A stretch of 41,296 bases of DNA, from positions 1 to 41,296 of the forward strand of contig JAIUOT010000018.1 of the NCBI GenBank assembly GCA_020161015.1. The letters run 5' to 3'. Positions 26,273-34,108 of this stretch are shown piece after piece; position 1 is the stretch's first letter; each line of letters begins with the position of its first letter. A model generated the notes under the pieces. The model was not told the DNA's origin, searched no databases, and saw nothing but the letters and a program-made list of their open reading frames with translations. The position numbers were made by a program, and so were the translations under genes. Origin of the DNA: Actinomycetota bacterium. GTDB lineage: Bacteria; Actinomycetota; Actinomycetes; Propionibacteriales; Propionibacteriaceae.

Positions 26273-27318
26273 CCAGCACGACCCCCGCGTCGGAAGCAGC
26301 GCCCGGACAGGCCGCCCCGTCCCCGGGTTGGTGGCGGGCAGCACCTGCCGACGCCGACCGACTGGTGCGGCGACTCTTCCTGACCGAGGGCTCGGACCGG
26401 CACATCGGGCTCTCCGCGTTCTGGGTGCTCATCATCCTCGCGGCGGTGATCGCGGGCGCGGGCATCGTCGCCGACTCCACGGCAACGGTGATCGGGGCGA
26501 TGATCGTCGCACCGCTGATGACGCCGATCCTCGGCATGGCCCTGGCCATCGTCCTGTCGCGCCGGCAGCTGATCCTGGCGAACATCGCGATGGTCGTCAC
26601 GGGGGCGCTGAGCGTGGTGGCGGTGTCGTTCCTGCTCGGTCTGACGACCCACACGCAGTTGCTCGCCGAGACCAACACCCAGATCGCCGCCCGGGTGAGC
26701 CCACGGCTGATCGACCTGGTGGCCGCCCTCGCGACCGGAGCCGTGGGCGCCTTCGCGATGGTGCGCGCCGACGTGTCCGACACCCTCCCCGGTGTGGCGA
26801 TCGCGATCTCGCTCGTCCCGCCGCTCGCCGTGGTCGGGCTCTCCCTGGAGTCGGGAGCCCCCGAGCAGGCGCTCGGCGCCCTCCTGCTGTTCGGCACCAA
26901 CGTCGGCGCGATCATCGCCACCGGAACGGTCGTCTTCCTCCTGCACGGGGTCAGGGAGGCGGCCACCGCCGGTGGCACGCCGGTCGGCGAGCTCCGGCTG
27001 AGTGCCCTGGTGTCGGTCGGCGCGGCCGTCGTGGTGGTGGCTGTCCCGCTCGGCTGGGGCAGCTCGCTGGTCGTCCAGCAGGAGGTCATCCTCTCGCGGG
27101 CGACCCCGGTCGCCACCGCCTGGGCCGAGTCGCAGGGCTGGCAGCTCAGTGACATCACGGTGCGCCACGGCGTGCTGCGGATCACCGCGCTCGGCCCGCC
27201 GCCGACCATCCAGGAGGCCGGGCTGAGGGACCGGCTGGACGCGGCCGGGCTGGCCGACGTGGACGCCCGGGTCACGCTCGTGCTGGGCGGGAGCAGGGAC
27301 CTGCCGGCCCGGCGGTGA
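26269..27318 (+). CDS. DUF389-family multi-pass membrane protein
   Basis: A 349-residue protein with six or seven hydrophobic segments between about residues 45 and 265, carrying the DUF389 pattern STATVIGAMIVAPLMTPILG and AISLVPPLAVVG, and a soluble C-terminal approximately 85 residues. Function of the family is unknown. ATG 26269 overlaps the SulP stop (4 nt) and has GGGAGAGGAG upstream, so it is translationally coupled to the permease. Perhaps it aids or balances transport by the SulP protein; this is inference from position. A perfect hairpin (27338-27354) closes the operon. Confidence 0.85.
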   Translation: MTSTTPASEAAPGQAAPSPGWWRAAPADADRLVRRLFLTEGSDRHIGLSAFWVLIILAAVIAGAGIVADSTATVIGAMIVAPLMTPILGMALAIVLSRRQLILANIAMVVTGALSVVAVSFLLGLTTHTQLLAETNTQIAARVSPRLIDLVAALATGAVGAFAMVRADVSDTLPGVAIAISLVPPLAVVGLSLESGAPEQALGALLLFGTNVGAIIATGTVVFLLHGVREAATAGGTPVGELRLSALVSVGAAVVVVAVPLGWGSSLVVQQEVILSRATPVATAWAESQGWQLSDITVRHGVLRITALGPPPTIQEAGLRDRLDAAGLADVDARVTLVLGGSRDLPARR

Positions 27319-27337
27319 GGTTGTCGGCGACTCGGCA

Positions 27338-27354
27338 GGAGTCCCACGGACTCC
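27338..27354 (+). terminator. Terminator-like hairpin after the sulfatase operon
   Basis: Arms GGAGTCC and GGACTCC with loop CAC, 19 bp after the DUF389 stop and between convergent genes. No T-run. Confidence 0.55.
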
Positions 27355-27405
27355 GGCGAGGGGCGGTCTGACGCTCGCTCGCCACGTCACCGGTCTGGTC
27401 CGGCG

Positions 27406-27600
27406 TCAGCTGCCGCCGGACCGGGAGGCTCCGTCCCCGATCGCCGGAGCCGACGCCGCCCCATCGGTGACGTCGACCCAGGTCGACGCGCACCCGGGGC
27501 ACCGCAGCACCGGCGAGCCCTCGTGCACGGCGTCCGTGGTCTCGGTGCCGCACGCGTCGCGGCACGGGTTGCTCACCAGGTGACGGATCATGCCGCCCAT
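27406..27600 (-). CDS. Small cysteine-rich (zinc-ribbon-like) protein
   Basis: A 64-residue protein with four cysteines: CRDAC (CxxxC) near residues 13-17 and CPGC (CxxC) near 34-37, which could hold one zinc or another metal ion. The Ser/Ala/Gly-rich tail has no pattern. Two starts are possible (27600 and the ATG three codons later). Unknown function; the Cys pairs and position next to the copper region allow a metal-binding role, which is inference. Confidence 0.5.
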   Translation of the reverse strand: MGGMIRHLVSNPCRDACGTETTDAVHEGSPVLRCPGCASTWVDVTDGAASAPAIGDGASRSGGS

Positions 27601-27670
27601 TGTGCCTTCCGTTCTCCCGGCGCCTCACCGGTGGGAGAGCCGTTCCGGGCGGGCGCAGGGCACGTCACGG

Positions 27671-28312
27671 CTAGTGCTCGTGGATCATCTGGTAGCCGAG
27701 GACGGCGGGATCCAGCATCCCGAAGATCATGGCGACGTGGGCGACCACGAGGAAGATCGCGATGAAGGTGGCGTGCCACTTCAGCGCGCTCGCGGGGTCG
27801 GTGCCGATCAGGCCGAGTTCGACCAGGGTGATGCCCACCAGCGGAATCACACCCGCCAGGTAGAACATGACCGCGATGACGTCGGCCGGGCCCCGCCAGC
27901 CCCCGGTGAGGGTGAGCGGGACGACAGCGTTGACCAGCAGGTGCAGGAAGATCGCCAGCATCACCGGTCCGGCGATCAGGCCGGCGATGCGACTGGTGGT
28001 GCGCACCCACGCCGGCGTGGCCGAGCGCGCGAAGAGGATCACCAGTTCGGTGATGGCGAGGGTCTCGGCAAGGACGACAGGGATCGCCATGAACAGCAGC
28101 AGGTTGCGCGGCTGGTGCACGGCGAGGAGTTCCATGTAGTGGGTCATGCCCATCGTCATGGTCATTCCGAGGTCGTCGGCCACCAGGTTCGGGCCGAGAA
28201 GGGCGGCCAGGCTCAGCACGCCGGTCAGGATGAGGACGCCGATGGCGGCGGCCGGGCTGGAGAGGGTGCGGGCCGGCGCGACGGGCCGCTGCCGGGTGGC
28301 GGTGCTGGTCAT
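27671..28312 (-). CDS. Multi-pass membrane protein in the metal-resistance region
   Basis: A 213-residue protein with about five hydrophobic segments (near 22-40, 70-88, 110-130, 145-163, 182-200) and several conserved-looking histidines in or near the membrane (MTHYMELLAVHQ, KWHATFIAIF, VVAHVAMIF, and the tail MIHEH), plus a Met-rich stretch GMTMTMGMTH. Met and His clusters are common in copper-handling membrane proteins. ATG 28312 has AGGA eight bases upstream; a TTG at 28357 is less likely. Divergent from the copper ATPase gene with 189 bp between, which holds two candidate operators. Function unknown. Confidence 0.65.
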   Translation of the reverse strand: MTSTATRQRPVAPARTLSSPAAAIGVLILTGVLSLAALLGPNLVADDLGMTMTMGMTHYMELLAVHQPRNLLLFMAIPVVLAETLAITELVILFARSATPAWVRTTSRIAGLIAGPVMLAIFLHLLVNAVVPLTLTGGWRGPADVIAVMFYLAGVIPLVGITLVELGLIGTDPASALKWHATFIAIFLVVAHVAMIFGMLDPAVLGYQMIHEH

Positions 28313-28396
28313 GGGCTGTCCTGCTTCTGCTCGGGAGGTGCGGGGGTGGTGGTTCAAGAGTCGGGGACGCCGGCGTCGCGCCCGGGCCGAATTCGA

Positions 28397-28414
28397 TGAA
28401 GTTTCTCTGAAGTT
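28397..28414. promoter_or_regulatory. Direct repeat TGAAGTT with 11-bp period, candidate response-regulator site
   Basis: TGAAGTT (28397-28403) and TGAAGTT (28408-28414), period 11, upstream of the metal ATPase. GAAG copies with the same 11-bp period occur, in opposite orientation, upstream of the redox operon (32513-32527). OmpR-type regulators bind direct repeats with 10-11 bp spacing. It is a candidate site for the nearby two-component system. Confidence 0.5.
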
Positions 28415-28467
28415 CGCGATCGGACGGGCTGTGCGGGGAATGCGCCCGGGCGGCCAACGCGTTCGGA

Positions 28468-28490
28468 CGGATACCTACCGGGGGTATCCG
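28468..28490. promoter_or_regulatory. CsoR-like palindrome before the metal ATPase
   Basis: Arms CGGATACC and GGTATCCG around TACCGGG, ending 11 bp before the ATG of the ATPase gene. Its core TACCGGGGGTAT resembles the copper-sensing CsoR operators I know (TACCC...GGGTA type). Repressor binding would block transcription or the ribosome binding site, which directly follows. Confidence 0.6.
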
Positions 28491-28501
28491 AGGAGGAAGA
28501 A

Positions 28502-30670
28502 ATGACATCACATGACGTCCACGACGGGCATCCGGCACGCACCGGCCCTGGCGAGCACACGGGCCACGGTGACCACGGCGGTCACACCGAGCACTCGACA
28601 CCGGGCGGACACACCGGGCACAGCGGCCACACCGAGCACGCCGCGCCGGCCGGACACGCCGGGCACGGTGGTCACTCCGGGCACGGTGACCACGTCCAGC
28701 GCTTCCGGCGGTTGTTCTGGCTGATGCTGGTTCTCGCTGTCCCCGTGGTCGGGCTGTCGCCGATGTTCGCGATGCTGCTCGGCTACGAGGTGCCGGACGG
28801 TGGGCTGATCGCCTGGGTCCCGCCCGTGCTCGGCACGATCCTGTACGCCTGGGGCGGCTCGCCGTTCCTCGCCGGGGCCATCGACGAGCTCCGGTCCCGG
28901 CGGCCGGGGATGATGCTGCTGATCGGGCTCGCGATCACCGTCGCGTTCCTGGCCAGCTGGGGCGCCACCCTGGGGCTGCTCAGCCACGCGCTCGAGTTCT
29001 GGTGGGAGCTGGCCCTGTTGATCGTGATCATGCTGCTGGGCCACTGGCTGGAAATGCGTTCGCTCGCCCGGACCACGAGCGCCCTCGACTCCCTCGCGGC
29101 GCTGCTGCCCGACACCGCAGAGGTGGTCCGTGGGGACACGGTGGAGAAGCTCGCACCCGCCGACCTCGTGGTGGGCGACATGGTGCTGGTCCGGCCCGGT
29201 GGCCGCGTTCCAGCCGACGGGCGCATCGTCGAGGGCGAGGCCGAGCTGGACGAGTCGCTGGTCACCGGTGAGTCGCGAACCGTCCGGCGTGTGGTGGGCG
29301 ATGCGGTGACGGCCGGCACGGTGAGCACCGATTCCGGCCTGCGGATCGAGGTGACCGCCACCGGGGAGGACACGACACTGGCGGGGATCCGCCGGCTGGT
29401 CGAGCAGGCACAGGCCTCCACCTCGCGCGCTCAGCGCCTTGCCGACCGCGCCGCGGCCTGGCTGTTCTGGTTCGCGCTCGCCGCCGCGGCCGTGACCGGA
29501 GTGGTGTGGACGCTGCTGGGCATGCCCGACCAGGCCGTCGTCCGGGTGATCACGGTCCTGGTGATCGCGTGCCCCCATGCGCTCGGCCTGGCCATCCCGC
29601 TGGTCGTGGCGATCTCGACCGAACGCGCCGCGCGGGCCGGCGTCTTGGTGAAGGACCGCCTCGCGCTGGAGGCCATGCGCACCGTCACCACAGTCGTGTT
29701 CGACAAGACGGGCACCCTGACCAAGGGACAGCCCGCGGTGGTCACGGTGGACACGCTGGCGGGAACCTCCGCGTCCGAGGTGCTGGCGCTCGCCGCAGCG
29801 GCGGAGGCCGACAGTGAGCACCCGCTGGCGCGGGCGATCGTCCGCGCGGCGTCGCAACGCGAGGTCGCGGTGCCGTCGGCGAGCGGCTTCGCGTCCCAGC
29901 CGGCCCTCGGCGTCCGCGCCGACGTCGACGGCGTAGAGGTTCGGGTGGGCGGCCCACGACTGCTCGGCGAGCTCGGGGAGAGCGACCCGTTCGCCGCGGC
30001 CGAGGGGTCGGGGGCGGGCCTCACCAGGTTGTTCGTCGTCCGCGCGGGCCAGGTGGTGGGAGCGCTCGGCCTGGCGGACGAGGTCCGTCCGGAGTCGGCG
30101 CAGGCGGTCGCAGCCCTGCACCGGCTCGGTGTCCGGGTCGCGATGATCACCGGCGACGCCCGTCCGGTCGCTGACCGGGTGGCAGCGGAACTCGGCATCG
30201 ACACCGTGCTGGCAGAGGTGCGGCCGGAGGAGAAGTCGGCGAAGGTCGCCGAACTGCAGGCCGGTGGCCAACGGGTCGCGATGGTGGGGGACGGCGTCAA
30301 CGACGCCCCGGCCCTGGCACAGGCCGACGTCGGCCTGGCGATCGGCGCGGGCACCGACGTGGCGATCGCCTCGGCCGGGGTCATCCTCGCCGGCGACGAC
30401 CCGCGCACGGTGGTGTCGGTGATCGAGCTGTCGAAGGCCAGCTACCGCAAGATGCTCCAGAACCTGTGGTGGGCTGCCGGCTACAACCTGGTGTCGGTGC
30501 CGCTCGCCGCCGGTCTGCTTGCACCCGTCGGCATCACCCTGCCGATGGAGGTGGGTGCGATCCTGATGTCGCTGTCCACCGTCGTGGTGGCGCTCAACGC
30601 CCAGTGGCTGCGCCGGCTCGACCTGCGGCCGGGCCGCTCGGCGCCCGGGACGCCGGCAGCCGAAGGGTGA
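28502..30670 (+). CDS. copB: CPH-type P1B heavy-metal ATPase (CopB-like copper exporter)
   Basis: A 722-residue P-type ATPase. The His-rich N-terminal tail (residues 1-64, 17 His) precedes eight membrane helices. It has the actuator TGES (about 258), the CPH motif in the sixth transmembrane helix (about 357-359), phosphorylation Asp400 in DKTGT, the SEHPLA block of P1B pumps, and MVGDGVNDAP near 595. CPH defines the P1B-3 subgroup, which exports copper (Cu2+ or Cu+). ATG 28502 has GAGGAGGAAG just upstream. It has no CxxC metal-binding domain, as usual for CopB. The upstream CsoR-like palindrome fits copper control. Its 3' end overlaps the convergent histidine kinase gene by 77 bp. The metal is inferred, not proven. 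Confidence 0.9.
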   Translation: MTSHDVHDGHPARTGPGEHTGHGDHGGHTEHSTPGGHTGHSGHTEHAAPAGHAGHGGHSGHGDHVQRFRRLFWLMLVLAVPVVGLSPMFAMLLGYEVPDGGLIAWVPPVLGTILYAWGGSPFLAGAIDELRSRRPGMMLLIGLAITVAFLASWGATLGLLSHALEFWWELALLIVIMLLGHWLEMRSLARTTSALDSLAALLPDTAEVVRGDTVEKLAPADLVVGDMVLVRPGGRVPADGRIVEGEAELDESLVTGESRTVRRVVGDAVTAGTVSTDSGLRIEVTATGEDTTLAGIRRLVEQAQASTSRAQRLADRAAAWLFWFALAAAAVTGVVWTLLGMPDQAVVRVITVLVIACPHALGLAIPLVVAISTERAARAGVLVKDRLALEAMRTVTTVVFDKTGTLTKGQPAVVTVDTLAGTSASEVLALAAAAEADSEHPLARAIVRAASQREVAVPSASGFASQPALGVRADVDGVEVRVGGPRLLGELGESDPFAAAEGSGAGLTRLFVVRAGQVVGALGLADEVRPESAQAVAALHRLGVRVAMITGDARPVADRVAAELGIDTVLAEVRPEEKSAKVAELQAGGQRVAMVGDGVNDAPALAQADVGLAIGAGTDVAIASAGVILAGDDPRTVVSVIELSKASYRKMLQNLWWAAGYNLVSVPLAAGLLAPVGITLPMEVGAILMSLSTVVVALNAQWLRRLDLRPGRSAPGTPAAEG
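28511..28693. repeat. Histidine-every-third-residue repeat at the N-terminus of the ATPase
   Basis: Residues 4-64 of the ATPase hold 17 His, every one at a position of the form 3n+1, in units such as GGHTGH, SGHTEH and AGHAGH. The DNA shows repeated GGACAC and CCGGGCACAG-like segments, so it arose by tandem duplication. It is a probable metal buffer or sensor. Confidence 0.8.
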
Positions 30671-31745
30671 CCACGGTGCCCCTGCCCTGGCCCGCGCTGT
30701 CTGCCGTCAGCTGCCCGCCGTGGACGCGGACGATCGCCCGGCTGATCGCCAGGCCGACGCCGGTGCCGCCGCTGTCACGGTCGCGGGCGGTGTCGGCGCG
30801 GTAGAAGCGCTCGAAGACGTGGGGCAGGTGCTCGGCCGCGATCCCGTCCCCGGTGTCCGTGACCTGGATGCTCACGGCATCCTGCTCGGCGAGGACGCTG
30901 ACCCTCACCTGCCCGTTCCCCGGGGTGTGCCGAAGGGCGTTCGACAGCAGGTTGGCGAGGACCTGGGCGATCCGGGAGCGGTCCACACGGACCAGAGGAG
31001 CGCCCTCGGCCGGATCGACCAGGAGGGCGACGTGCTTGCGCTCGTAAGCCTCCCTCGCCGCCAGGACGGCGTCACCGGCGAGCACGTTGGGGTCCGCGGT
31101 ATCCAGGGTGAGGTTCAGCCGACCCTCCTCGGCGGCCGACACCTGGCCCAGGTCGTCGGCGAGCCGGGAGATCCGTTCGATCTGGCTGGACAGGATGTGC
31201 CAGGCCTCCGGTCCCGGCTCGATGGCCCCGTCCTCGAGGCTCTCGACGCAGATCTCCATGCTGGCCAGTGGGGTGCGGATCTCGTGGGCGAGATCGGTGA
31301 GCAGTCGCCGCCGGCTTGTCTCGATGGAGTCCAGCCGGGTGGCCATGGTGTTGAAGCTGCCGGCCAGCGTGGCCAGCTCGCGGGAGTCCGGTTCCTCGAC
31401 GCGCTGGGCATAGTCGCCGTCGGAGATGCGTGCCGCGGCGTCTCCGAGATCGTCGAGCGCACGGCGGAGCCGGCGGCTGATCAGCACACTCACCACGATG
31501 GCACCGGTGGCGGCGATCAGCAGGCCGATGAACAGGGCGAGCGTTCCGGCGGTGTTGAACGCCTCCTCGGAGTGGGCGAGGACGTCCGGACTGTCGTGGC
31601 CCGCCTCCCGCATGTGGGCCTCGAACAACGGGGGACCGGCGATCACCGCCACCACGATCATCGTCAGCGCCATCGCCAACGACACCGCGACCTGCGAGAT
31701 CAGCAGCCGGGTGGTGAGGCTTCCCGGGCGGGACGGCCCGGTCAC
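30594..31745 (-). CDS. Two-component sensor histidine kinase
   Basis: A 383-residue kinase: membrane helix about 16-36, a short extracytoplasmic loop of about 40 residues (GPPLFEAHMREAGHDS with His), a second helix about 70-92, HAMP domain, HisKA with the phospho-His in LAHEIRTPL, and HATPase_c with N-box NLLSNALRHTP, G1 DTGDGI and G2 GGTGVGL. GTG 31745 overlaps the regulator stop (GTGA), so the pair is coupled. It would sense a signal across the membrane, plausibly metal, and phosphorylate the upstream regulator. The very short sensor loop is typical of metal or envelope sensors. The 3' end overlaps the ATPase gene by 77 bp. Confidence 0.9.
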   Translation of the reverse strand: MTGPSRPGSLTTRLLISQVAVSLAMALTMIVVAVIAGPPLFEAHMREAGHDSPDVLAHSEEAFNTAGTLALFIGLLIAATGAIVVSVLISRRLRRALDDLGDAAARISDGDYAQRVEEPDSRELATLAGSFNTMATRLDSIETSRRRLLTDLAHEIRTPLASMEICVESLEDGAIEPGPEAWHILSSQIERISRLADDLGQVSAAEEGRLNLTLDTADPNVLAGDAVLAAREAYERKHVALLVDPAEGAPLVRVDRSRIAQVLANLLSNALRHTPGNGQVRVSVLAEQDAVSIQVTDTGDGIAAEHLPHVFERFYRADTARDRDSGGTGVGLAISRAIVRVHGGQLTADSAGQGRGTVVTLRLPASRAPSGPAAGRAGAATGR

Positions 31746-32449
31746 CGGCCCGGCCCCATCCGGTAGCCGACGCCGCGCACCGTCTCCACGAAGGGCAGGT
31801 CGGCGACGGCGGAGAGCTTGCGGCGCAGGTGGCCGATGTGGACGTCGACCAGGTGCTCGTCGCCCACCCAGTCCGGCCCCCACACCGCGTCCACCAGCTG
31901 GCGGCGGGTGAAGGCCGCCTTCGGCCGGTCGGTGAGGACGTCGAGCAGGTCGAACTCGGTGCGGGTGAGGTCGACCTCCACGTCCTGCACCAGCACGCGT
32001 CGCCCCACGGGGTCGAGCCGCAGCGCCCCGATGACACGGGGCGGCTCCTCGACCACCCGGTCAGCGCGTGGGCGACGCAGCAGGACCTGGACGCGGGCGA
32101 CCAGTTCGCGGGCACTGAACGGCTTGGTCATGTAGTCGTCCGCACCGGTGGACAGGCCGACCAGCTTGTCGATCTCCTCGTTCCGGGCGGTCAGCATCAG
32201 GATGTAGCAGTCCGACCGCTGCCGGATCTCCCGGCACACCTGAAGCCCGTCCTTGCCCGGCAGCCCGAGGTCGAGCACCACCACGTCCGGCGCCTCGGCC
32301 AGCGCGAGTTCGACCCCACGGATGCCGTCGTGGGCGACGCTGGTGCGGAACCCGGCCCGCTGCAGGTAGTTGGCCACCATTCCGGCCAGCACTGTCTCGT
32401 CATCGACGACCAGGACGTGCGCTGGCGTCAGGGCAGCGGATTCGCTCAT
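31742..32449 (-). CDS. OmpR/PhoB-family response regulator
   Basis: A 235-residue regulator with a receiver domain (acid pocket Asp16/Asp17, phosphorylation Asp60 in LDLGLP, Thr87, Lys109 in TKPF) and a C-terminal winged helix (about 135-233) with the FDLLDVLT and VDVHIGHLRRKL helices. ATG 32449 is chosen; ATG 32458 or 32461 would add three or four residues. It is the first gene of the regulator-kinase operon and is divergent from the redox operon. Direct repeats with 11-bp period upstream of the ATPase and redox operons are its likely targets. Confidence 0.9.
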   Translation of the reverse strand: MSESAALTPAHVLVVDDETVLAGMVANYLQRAGFRTSVAHDGIRGVELALAEAPDVVVLDLGLPGKDGLQVCREIRQRSDCYILMLTARNEEIDKLVGLSTGADDYMTKPFSARELVARVQVLLRRPRADRVVEEPPRVIGALRLDPVGRRVLVQDVEVDLTRTEFDLLDVLTDRPKAAFTRRQLVDAVWGPDWVGDEHLVDVHIGHLRRKLSAVADLPFVETVRGVGYRMGPGR

Positions 32450-32512
32450 GCCGGACATCATGCCGCCGCACTGCCCGAACACCACCACGGCCCCGGGCCA
32501 TCTCCATCGATT

Positions 32513-32527
32513 CTTCAGAACGGCTTC
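32513..32527. promoter_or_regulatory. GAAG direct repeat with 11-bp period before the redox operon
   Basis: On the minus strand GAAGCCGTTCTGAAG, which places two GAAG copies 11 bp apart; the site upstream of the ATPase (28398-28412) reads GAAGTTTCTCTGAAG. It lies in the 139-bp divergent region between the response regulator and the redox operon, so it could control both. Confidence 0.5.
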
Positions 32528-32588
32528 GGGGTTTCGTCGTGGACGCCCGGTTTGCTGGGGCCATGACGATTTCAGGAGGCACCCGGTG

Positions 32589-32864
32589 ATGGGCTTCGGA
32601 GGGATGGGCATGCCCGTCCTCTGGCTGTTCGGAGCGGTCGCGCTCGCCGCGATCTGGGCCGGCGTGTGGTGGATGGTCGTCGCGATCGGCATGGACCCGG
32701 GCCGACGACGCCACCAGCCGCCTCCACCGTCGCTGCGGGACCGACTCGAATCCCAGACCTGGCAGCAGCCCGGCTTCGCGCCGGGCGACCCCGCCGTCCC
32801 GTCCACGGGCGCCGAGCCGGAACCCAGGGCACACCCCATCCACACCGAGAGCGACGACCGATGA
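32589..32864 (+). CDS. Small single-pass membrane protein, first gene of the redox operon
   Basis: A 91-residue protein: one hydrophobic helix (about residues 7-31, MPVLWLFGAVALAAIWAGVWWMVVAIG) then a basic and proline-rich polar tail. ATG 32589 lies nine bases after AGGAGG; GTG 32586 is an alternative. An eight-codon frame (ATG 32563) ends in a TGATG overlap with this start. Its stop overlaps the next ATG (ATGA). Function unknown. Confidence 0.65.
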   Translation: MGFGGMGMPVLWLFGAVALAAIWAGVWWMVVAIGMDPGRRRHQPPPPSLRDRLESQTWQQPGFAPGDPAVPSTGAEPEPRAHPIHTESDDR

Positions 32865-33160
32865 CCCAACCCACCTTCCGGCCAGATCCCACCCTCACCC
32901 TCGTGACCGCGCCCGGGTGCCACTTCTGCGAGGACGCGCACCGCCACCTCGAGGGGATGATCGCCAACGGCGTACCGCTCCAGCTGCGGGTGGTCGAGGC
33001 CACGTCCGCCGAGGGTCGCTCTCTGCTCGCCGAGCACCGGCCGGCAATGAACCCCCTGCTGATCGTGAACGGCACCTACTTCTCCGCGGGCCGTCTCCCG
33101 CGACGCAAGCTCGAGGTACTGCTGTCCGGCGCGCCAGCGGGCGGAGCCGTTCGTGGGTGA
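32861..33160 (+). CDS. Thioredoxin/glutaredoxin-fold protein with CxxC
   Basis: A 99-residue thioredoxin-fold protein. TLVTAPGCHFCEDA places a CHFC redox pair near residues 20-23 at the end of the first strand, and NPLLIVNGTYFSAGRLP is the cis-Pro-like region and final strand of glutaredoxin-like proteins. No signal peptide, so it works in the cytoplasm. It overlaps the genes on both sides. It may pass electrons to the membrane CcdA-like protein encoded next; small CxxC proteins of this sort may also bind metals. Confidence 0.8.
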   Translation: MTQPTFRPDPTLTLVTAPGCHFCEDAHRHLEGMIANGVPLQLRVVEATSAEGRSLLAEHRPAMNPLLIVNGTYFSAGRLPRRKLEVLLSGAPAGGAVRG

Positions 33161-34091
33161 CCTCCTGACCACGGGCGGAGTCCTGGCGGCGTTCTTCGCC
33201 GGCGGCGTCGCACTGTTCGCCCCGTGCTGCATCGTCTTCCTCGCGCCGAGCTACCTCGCCGCGGCAGTCAAGAACCGCCGGTGGCGCCTCCTCCCGCTCA
33301 CCTTCCTCTTCGCCGCCGGACTCGCGTCCGTCCTGGTCCCGATCACGGTGGGGATCAGCCTGATCGCCGCGGCCATCGCCCGGTACCACGCGGTCCTGTA
33401 CTGGGCCGGCGGCATCCTGATGCTCGTCCTCGCCGCGTTCACGCTGTCCGGTCGGATGTGGAGCCTCCCGAGAGTCCTGAGAACCCCCGACACCAGCCGT
33501 GGCGATGGCGCCAGCTTCTTCGCGCTCGGTGTCTTCAGCGGCATCGCGTCCAGCTGCTGCGCGCCCGTCCTGGTCGGAGTGATGACGCTGTCCGCACTCG
33601 CCGGCAATCCGGTCGGCGGCGTCGGCCTGGGCCTGGCCTACGTGTTCGGGATGGTGTTCCCGCTGTTCGTCATGGCCCTGGTGTGGGACGCCACCGGCCT
33701 GGCCACGAAGGCACCGGTCGCCCGACCGGTCACCCTCCGCCTCGGCGCGTGGACGCTGGCCACCAACACGGTGAACGTCATCGTCTCTGTCGGCTTCGCG
33801 ATCATGGGCGGCTTCATCATCTACCTGGCCAACACCGGGCAGATGACCGGCGGCCCGGAGTTCCAGGTCGCCACGGGCCGCGCGCTCGCCGGCTGGTTCG
33901 CCTCCATCGAAGCCTGGCTCGGGCCCGTGCCCGAGCCGGTCCTCGGTCTGGGTCTTCTGGCCGTCGCCGGGGTCTTCGTCTGGGCCACCCTGATCGGTCG
34001 ACGCGGACGCCGGCCCGGCCCGGACACCTTCACCCCTGCCGGAGACGATCGGGCAGACCCGGTTGCCGAGCCGTCCGCACACTGCCACTGA
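33153..34091 (+). CDS. CcdA/DsbD-like transmembrane electron transporter
   Basis: A 312-residue protein with about seven membrane helices. The two Cys sites expected for thiol electron transfer are present as FAPCC (first helix) and SSCCAPV (about residue 133-137), in pseudo-twofold halves like CcdA. GTG 33153 lies inside the end of the preceding gene (8-nt overlap). It should carry reducing power from cytoplasmic thioredoxin-like proteins to the outside of the membrane. The next gene encodes an exported CxxC protein, the natural receiver. The polar C-terminal approximately 40 residues are not conserved-looking. Confidence 0.8.
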   Translation: MGDLLTTGGVLAAFFAGGVALFAPCCIVFLAPSYLAAAVKNRRWRLLPLTFLFAAGLASVLVPITVGISLIAAAIARYHAVLYWAGGILMLVLAAFTLSGRMWSLPRVLRTPDTSRGDGASFFALGVFSGIASSCCAPVLVGVMTLSALAGNPVGGVGLGLAYVFGMVFPLFVMALVWDATGLATKAPVARPVTLRLGAWTLATNTVNVIVSVGFAIMGGFIIYLANTGQMTGGPEFQVATGRALAGWFASIEAWLGPVPEPVLGLGLLAVAGVFVWATLIGRRGRRPGPDTFTPAGDDRADPVAEPSAHCH

Positions 34092-34108
34092 AGCCACGAA
34101 GGACCACC

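Noticed and set aside
32563-32589. Eight-codon leader peptide before the redox operon
   Set aside because: It contains the ribosome binding site of the next gene and no regulatory codon run, so it is probably chance.
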